From: an uncultured Oscillospiraceae bacterium
GTDB lineage: Bacteria; Bacillota; Clostridia; Oscillospirales; Ruminococcaceae
DNA: 9,243 nt
NCBI GenBank assembly: GCA_900556255.1
Contig: USNZ01000030.1
Location: forward strand, 1-9,243
Direction: 5' to 3'
Part shown: one piece after another, positions 6,257 to 9,243 of the stretch
How the letters are laid out: each line of letters starts with the position of its first letter
Numbering within the stretch: position 1 is the first letter of the stretch
The notes under the pieces: model-generated
The model's input: the letters and a program-made list of their open reading frames with translations, nothing else
Database searches by the model: none
What the model was told of the DNA's origin: nothing
Position numbers and translations under genes: made by a program

Positions 6257-6959
6257 AAATCTGAAAAAAGACTTCAACGGTCTGCAGGTTTTGCGGGGCG
6301 TAAACCTGACCATCAACAAGGGCGACTGCGTTGTGCTGGTTGGCCCGTCGGGCTGCGGCAAATCGACCTTTTTGCGCTGCCTCAACCACCTGGAAGAACC
6401 GGATGGCGGCGAGATCATCTTCAACGGCAAGCCTGTCACCGACCATGACATCGACCATGTGCGGCAGAAAATGGGCATGGTGTTCCAGCATTTCAACCTG
6501 TTCCCGCACCTGACCGTAAAAAAGAACATCACCCTGGCGCCCGTGCGTCTGGGCCTGATGACGCAGGACGAGGCCGACAAAAAGGCGATCGAGCTGCTGG
6601 AGCGCATCGGTCTGGCAGACAAGGCAGACACTTATCCCAACATGCTGTCCGGCGGGCAGAAGCAGCGCATTGCCATTGTGCGCGCGCTGGCCATGAACCC
6701 CGACGTGCTGCTGTTTGACGAGCCGACCAGTGCGCTGGACCCCGAAATGGTCGGCGAAGTGCTGGAATTGATGAAGGAACTGGCGCGCGGCGGCATGACG
6801 ATGGTATGCGTCACCCACGAGATGGGCTTTGCCCGCGAGGTCGCCAACCGCATCATCTTTATTGACGAGGGCGTTGTCAAGGTGGACAAGCCCCCGCAGG
6901 AATTTTTCACAAACCCCGAAAACGAGCGCCTGAAGGCATTTTTGTCCAAGGTATTATAA
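6243..6959 (+). CDS. Amino acid ABC transporter ATP-binding protein (GlnQ/HisP type)
   Basis: This 238-residue ATPase powers the importer. All nucleotide-binding motifs are intact: Walker [10 protein letters not shown] (34-42, Lys40), Q-loop Gln82 in [10 protein letters not shown], signature LSGGQ (135-139), Walker B VLLFDEP (155-161, Glu160 as catalytic base), D-loop SALD (163-166), and switch His192 in VTHEMGF. Length and the FNLFPH and [14 protein letters not shown] segments are typical of the polar amino acid class. Start is GTG (6243-6245), with AAGGAAG (6226-6232) 10 nt upstream inside the permease gene, which ends 14 nt into this one in another frame. Its stop codon touches the left end of the long palindrome at 6959-7134. 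I do not assign a symbol because glnQ, hisP and artP homologues look alike. Confidence 0.93.
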   Translation: MIDVKNLKKDFNGLQVLRGVNLTINKGDCVVLVGPSGCGKSTFLRCLNHLEEPDGGEIIFNGKPVTDHDIDHVRQKMGMVFQHFNLFPHLTVKKNITLAPVRLGLMTQDEADKKAIELLERIGLADKADTYPNMLSGGQKQRIAIVRALAMNPDVLLFDEPTSALDPEMVGEVLELMKELARGGMTMVCVTHEMGFAREVANRIIFIDEGVVKVDKPPQEFFTNPENERLKAFLSKVL

Positions 6960-7134
6960 AGGCAATCCCGCACAATTCCCGCCTTACGGCTTAAGCACCG
7001 CTACGGCGGCTGCGGCACGGCATCTGCGTTGCCAAAATGCTCGCCAATACACAAAGTATTGCCTGCGCTTTTGGCTTAGCATCTGCCGCACCTCGCTCGC
7101 CGTATCGGCGCTTAGAATTATGCGGCATTGCCTT
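6959..7134. repeat. 176-bp imperfect palindrome with 20-bp terminal inverted repeats
   Basis: The left end (6959-6978) and the complement of the right end (7115-7134) both read AAGGCAATNCCGCANAATTC, matching at 18 of 20 positions. Symmetry continues inward: TACGGCG near both arms, GCCAAAA at 7032-7038 matched by TTTTGGC at 7070-7076, and the centre AATAC-ACAAA-GTATT. The whole unit could fold into one long, bulged hairpin. It abuts the ATPase stop codon, so its RNA would form the 3' end of the ABC transcript. It has no believable coding sequence and the look of a small non-autonomous mobile element. No clear target duplication is visible. Confidence 0.7.
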
Positions 7135-7142
7135 AAACAGCA

Positions 7143-7184
7143 AACACGCCCCCGCCGATTCCGGCGGGGGCGTGTTGTGTTTTT
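7143..7184 (+). terminator. Strong intrinsic terminator of the ABC operon
   Basis: A perfect 15-bp stem, 5' arm 7143-7157 and 3' arm 7162-7176, with loop ATTC, is followed by GTGTTTTT (7177-7184). The core is GCCCCCGCCG against CGGCGGGGGC. It lies beyond the long palindrome, about 180 nt after the ATPase stop, and separates the ABC operon from the glycan genes downstream. Confidence 0.85.
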
Positions 7185-7210
7185 GGGAAAAACCGACGGG
7201 TAACCGCACG

Positions 7211-7235
7211 AAAGGCTTCCCCCCAAGGGAAAGGC
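7211..7235. repeat. Degenerate hairpin-repeat remnant
   Basis: GGCTTCCCCCC followed by AAGGG and AAAGGC resembles the terminal hairpin of the element at 4275-4392 (GCTTCCCCC-AAA-GGGGGAAGC), with bases lost or changed in the right arm. It is probably a decayed fragment of the same repeat family. Confidence 0.4.
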
Positions 7236-7278
7236 TATTTCGCGGCATAATTGTAACGCTAAAATCACGGGTCAGACC

Positions 7279-7369
7279 GTAGGGGCGGCATATATGCCGC
7301 CCGTTGCAGCCGTCCCGGTAATGCGATATAACGGCTAAACGCCACGGGACGCATCTATGCGTCCCCTAC
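7279..7369. repeat. Short intergenic repeat unit, copy 1
   Basis: The unit is bounded by GTAGGGG (7279-7285) and its complement CCCCTAC (7363-7369). Inside are the perfect 20-bp palindrome GGGCGGCATATATGCCGCCC (7283-7302) and a second hairpin with arms GGGACGCAT (7346-7354) and ATGCGTCCC (7357-7365). Between them lies TGCAGCCGTCCCG, shared with copy 2 at 7431-7508. Confidence 0.7.
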
Positions 7370-7430
7370 AAACCTGCCGGAAATACTGCCTTACCACGAA
7401 ATATTGCAACAACAAAATTCACCACCCCCC

Positions 7431-7508
7431 AGGGGCGGTCATTGACCGCCCGCTGCAGCCGTCCCGATAAATCAACCTGCCGGGTAAACCCCGCGTGCTC
7501 ACCCCTAC
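7431..7508. repeat. Short intergenic repeat unit, copy 2
   Basis: This is a related, more decayed copy of the unit at 7279-7369. It opens with AGGGGCGG, carries the hairpin GGGCGGTCA/TGACCGCCC (7433-7441, 7443-7451), and ends with CCCCTAC (7502-7508). The 22-nt stretch 7449-7470 matches 7300-7321 at 20 positions. The hairpin cores differ between copies while their symmetry is kept, so the stem has been preserved by paired changes. Confidence 0.65.
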
Positions 7509-7539
7509 AATCCCCACAACATAATTCTGCGCCTTTGCC

Positions 7540-7568
7540 TTGAATTTTTCATAAAAATAAGGTATACT
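7540..7568 (+). promoter_or_regulatory. Sigma-A promoter of the legB-like operon
   Basis: TTGAAT (7540-7545) and TATACT (7563-7568) are 17 nt apart in an AT-rich stretch right after the repeat cluster. Transcription should begin near 7575, giving a leader of about 50 nt. The downstream gene has AAAGGAG (7611-7617) 7 nt before its ATG. Confidence 0.75.
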
Positions 7569-7624
7569 GTTTTACAAGTATTGTACATTGCAAAAATATA
7601 CCTGTTTATAAAAGGAGTATAGTT

Positions 7625-8608
7625 ATGGCACACACCGTAATGGTAACCGGCGCAGACGGTTTTATCGGCAGCCACCTGACCGAGGAATTGGTAAAACGCG
7701 GCGAGAAGGTTCGCGCCTTCTGCCTGTACAATTCGTTTGGCTCCCTGGGTTGGATCGACACCCTGCCCAAGGAGATCCGCAGCGAGATCGACGTTTTCAT
7801 GGGCGACGTGCGCGACCCCAACGGTGTGCGCACCGCCATGCGCGGGCAGGAGCGCGTGTTCCATCTGGCCGCACTGATCGCCATTCCGTTTTCTTACCAC
7901 AGCCCCGACAGCTATGTGGACACCAACATCAAGGGCACACTGAACGTGTTGAACGCCGCGCGCGAGCTGGGCACCCAACGCGTGCTGGTCACCTCCACCA
8001 GCGAGGTCTACGGCACCGCGCAGTATGTGCCCATCGACGAAAAGCACCCCTACCAGGGTCAAAGCCCCTACTCTGCCACCAAGATCGGCGCCGACCGCCT
8101 GGCAGAGAGCTTCTACCGCAGCTTTGATCTGCCCGTCACCATCGTGCGTCCCTTCAACACCTACGGCCCGCGCCAGAGTGGCCGCGCCATCATTCCCACC
8201 ATCATCACCCAGCTGCTGGCAGGGCAAACCGAGATCAAGCTCGGCAGCCTGACCCCCACCCGCGATTTCAACTACGTCAAGGACACCGCCAACGGCTTTA
8301 TGACCATTGCCGACTGCGATGCCGCCATCGGCCAGGAGCTGAACATTGCCACCGGCATCGAGCACTCCATCGGGGATCTGGCCAACGAGCTGATCGCCCA
8401 GATCAACCCCAACGCCAAGATCGTCTGCGAGGCCGAGCGCCTGCGCCCCGAAAAGAGCGAAGTCAACCGCCTGCTGGGCGACTCCACCAAGCTGCGCAAC
8501 CTGACCGGCTGGGCGCCCCAGTACACCTTTGAGCAGGGCCTTGCCGCTACCATCGAGTTCCTGCGCGGCAACCTGGACCAGTACAAGGTCGGTCAGTATA
8601 TCCTGTAA
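7625..8608 (+). CDS. legB: NAD-dependent 4,6-dehydratase, LegB-like (short-chain dehydrogenase fold)
   Basis: This 327-residue cytoplasmic enzyme of the extended SDR family most closely resembles LegB, which removes water from a nucleotide-linked GlcNAc to give the 4-keto-6-deoxy sugar at the start of legionaminic acid (or related diamino-sugar) synthesis. Visible marks are the NAD-binding TGADGFIGSH (8-17), STSEVYG (124-130) with Glu127 as likely catalytic acid/base, the YSATK pair Tyr149/Lys153, RPFNTYGPRQ (175-184), TRDFNYVKD (212-220) and RLRPEKSEVNRL (272-283). These blocks and the length fit LegB as I remember it. The ATG at 7625 has a strong ribosome site. The following membrane-protein gene starts 3 nt after the stop. 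Whether the donor is UDP- or GDP-GlcNAc cannot be told; other UDP-GlcNAc dehydratases/epimerases are the alternative. The remaining pathway genes are not in view and may lie beyond the right edge. Confidence 0.82.
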   Translation: MAHTVMVTGADGFIGSHLTEELVKRGEKVRAFCLYNSFGSLGWIDTLPKEIRSEIDVFMGDVRDPNGVRTAMRGQERVFHLAALIAIPFSYHSPDSYVDTNIKGTLNVLNAARELGTQRVLVTSTSEVYGTAQYVPIDEKHPYQGQSPYSATKIGADRLAESFYRSFDLPVTIVRPFNTYGPRQSGRAIIPTIITQLLAGQTEIKLGSLTPTRDFNYVKDTANGFMTIADCDAAIGQELNIATGIEHSIGDLANELIAQINPNAKIVCEAERLRPEKSEVNRLLGDSTKLRNLTGWAPQYTFEQGLAATIEFLRGNLDQYKVGQYIL

Positions 8609-8611
8609 TCT

Positions 8612-9243
8612 ATGGAAAATTCGTCAAACAAACGCAAATTTTCACCCACCGTATGGCACCCCGCCGCACGGTGGGCTTTCGTGTTGGGGCTGTGCGCCGT
8701 GGCGGGCGTCATCGTCAGCTACTACTGGCGTGTCTTTTACGGGCTGGATGCCCGGGGTGTGCCGCCGCTGCAGATCACCGGCCTTTGCGTGGTGCTGGCC
8801 ATGGCGGCGGGTGCGGCGGCGGTGCTGCTGCGGCATTGTAAGGACTTCGCCAAGCGGGGGGCTTGCTGCATTTTGCTGTGCGGGGCGCTGTTCGCCTTTG
8901 CCAATCCGCCCCTGCAAACGCCCGATGAAACCGACCATTATCTGCGTACCTACGCTATCTCTATGGGCCGCTTTGACTTTGACGCCCAGCGTACCTACCC
9001 TGAGGATGTCGACGAGCTAATGGCTGCGTTCCCCGGCGCGTGGGTCAATGCCCACACCTCAGCGGGCCTGGGCACTGACCCTGACACGAACGCCGAGCAG
9101 CCCTACAACACCGCAGGTTACGCCTTAAAACAGTATGGCAAAGACGGCCGGGTGGAGAGCATCTGGGATAGCTTTACTCAGTACCTCAACTGGGAAAAGC
9201 GCGATTCTGCGGCAGATTCCGTCACCGAACCCATCAGCTTTCT
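8612..9243 (+). CDS. DUF2142 family polytopic membrane protein (3' end outside window)
   Basis: The frame is open from the ATG at 8612 to the window edge, giving 210 residues of an incomplete protein. Three membrane segments are visible (about 21-39, 54-74 and 82-98). They are followed by NPPLQTPDETDHYLRTYAISMGRFDF (98-123), which carries the PDE...H...R pattern after the first membrane segments that marks DUF2142 proteins. Then comes a hydrophilic, probably external loop (about 124-210) rich in Asp, Tyr and Trp. DUF2142 proteins are usually polytopic, sit in polysaccharide and glycan loci, and resemble GT-C type glycosyltransferases, but their activity is not established. The start is 3 nt after the legB-like stop and lacks a clear Shine-Dalgarno site, so translation is probably coupled to that gene. 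The total length cannot be judged. Confidence 0.75.
   Translation, partial: MENSSNKRKFSPTVWHPAARWAFVLGLCAVAGVIVSYYWRVFYGLDARGVPPLQITGLCVVLAMAAGAAAVLLRHCKDFAKRGACCILLCGALFAFANPPLQTPDETDHYLRTYAISMGRFDFDAQRTYPEDVDELMAAFPGAWVNAHTSAGLGTDPDTNAEQPYNTAGYALKQYGKDGRVESIWDSFTQYLNWEKRDSAADSVTEPISF

Noticed and set aside
5513..6631. Minus-strand open frame of 372 codons
   Set aside because: It spans across two well-supported plus-strand genes (permease and ATPase) and has no family resemblance.
6984..7282. Open frames inside and after the long palindrome
   Set aside because: They exist on both strands because the element is self-complementary, and they cross the terminator stem.
7279..7508. CRISPR-like array in the repeat cluster
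   Set aside because: There are only two diverged units, no regular spacers and no cas genes; the units are self-complementary throughout.
7505..8365. Minus-strand frame opposite the dehydratase gene
   Set aside because: It is Gly/Val/Ala-rich with no motif, while the plus frame has the full set of SDR dehydratase motifs.

Overview
The window looks like chromosome of a GC-rich, Gram-positive gut anaerobe of the Oscillospiraceae/Ruminococcaceae (Faecalibacterium, Gemmiger or Subdoligranulum type). The basis is the strongly GC-ending codon use, Firmicutes-style Shine-Dalgarno sites and sigma-A promoters, a Gram-positive lipoprotein signal with a Ser/Ala/Glu linker, and gaps packed with GC-rich hairpin repeats of a kind common in these genomes. 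This is inferred from style and recalled family resemblance; no database search was possible.

Layout. Positions 1-290 are non-coding and hairpin-rich. Positions 291-4107 hold a three-gene minus-strand operon, transcribed MBOAT acyltransferase, then SGNH-like esterase/acyltransferase, then a glycosyltransferase-like surface carbohydrate protein. It has a promoter at about 4148-4176 and gaps of 46 and 12 nt. Positions 4108-4569 are a divergent gap with a five-hairpin repeat and, at its right end, a near-consensus promoter carrying an ARG-box-like palindrome between -35 and -10. Positions 4570-6959 encode a polar amino acid ABC importer on the plus strand: lipoprotein receptor, internal terminator, permease, then ATPase overlapping the permease by 14 nt. 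Positions 6960-7624 are non-coding: a 176-bp imperfect palindrome abutting the ATPase stop codon, a strong terminator, two related short repeats and a promoter. Positions 7625-9243 start a second plus-strand surface-glycan operon: a LegB-like NAD-dependent 4,6-dehydratase, then a DUF2142 membrane protein that runs off the window.

How it fits together. The outer gene groups both point to the cell surface. LegB-type enzymes make the 4-keto-6-deoxy sugar nucleotide used for legionaminic acid or related amino sugars; DUF2142 proteins resemble polytopic glycan enzymes; MBOAT plus SGNH pairs O-acylate extracytoplasmic polymers. The ABC importer between them is a separate nutrient-uptake operon, possibly under arginine-repressor control. 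I see no clearly new defence, mobile or RNA system. The best leads are the candidate arginine operator, the long palindromic element, and the possible link between the two surface-glycan modules.
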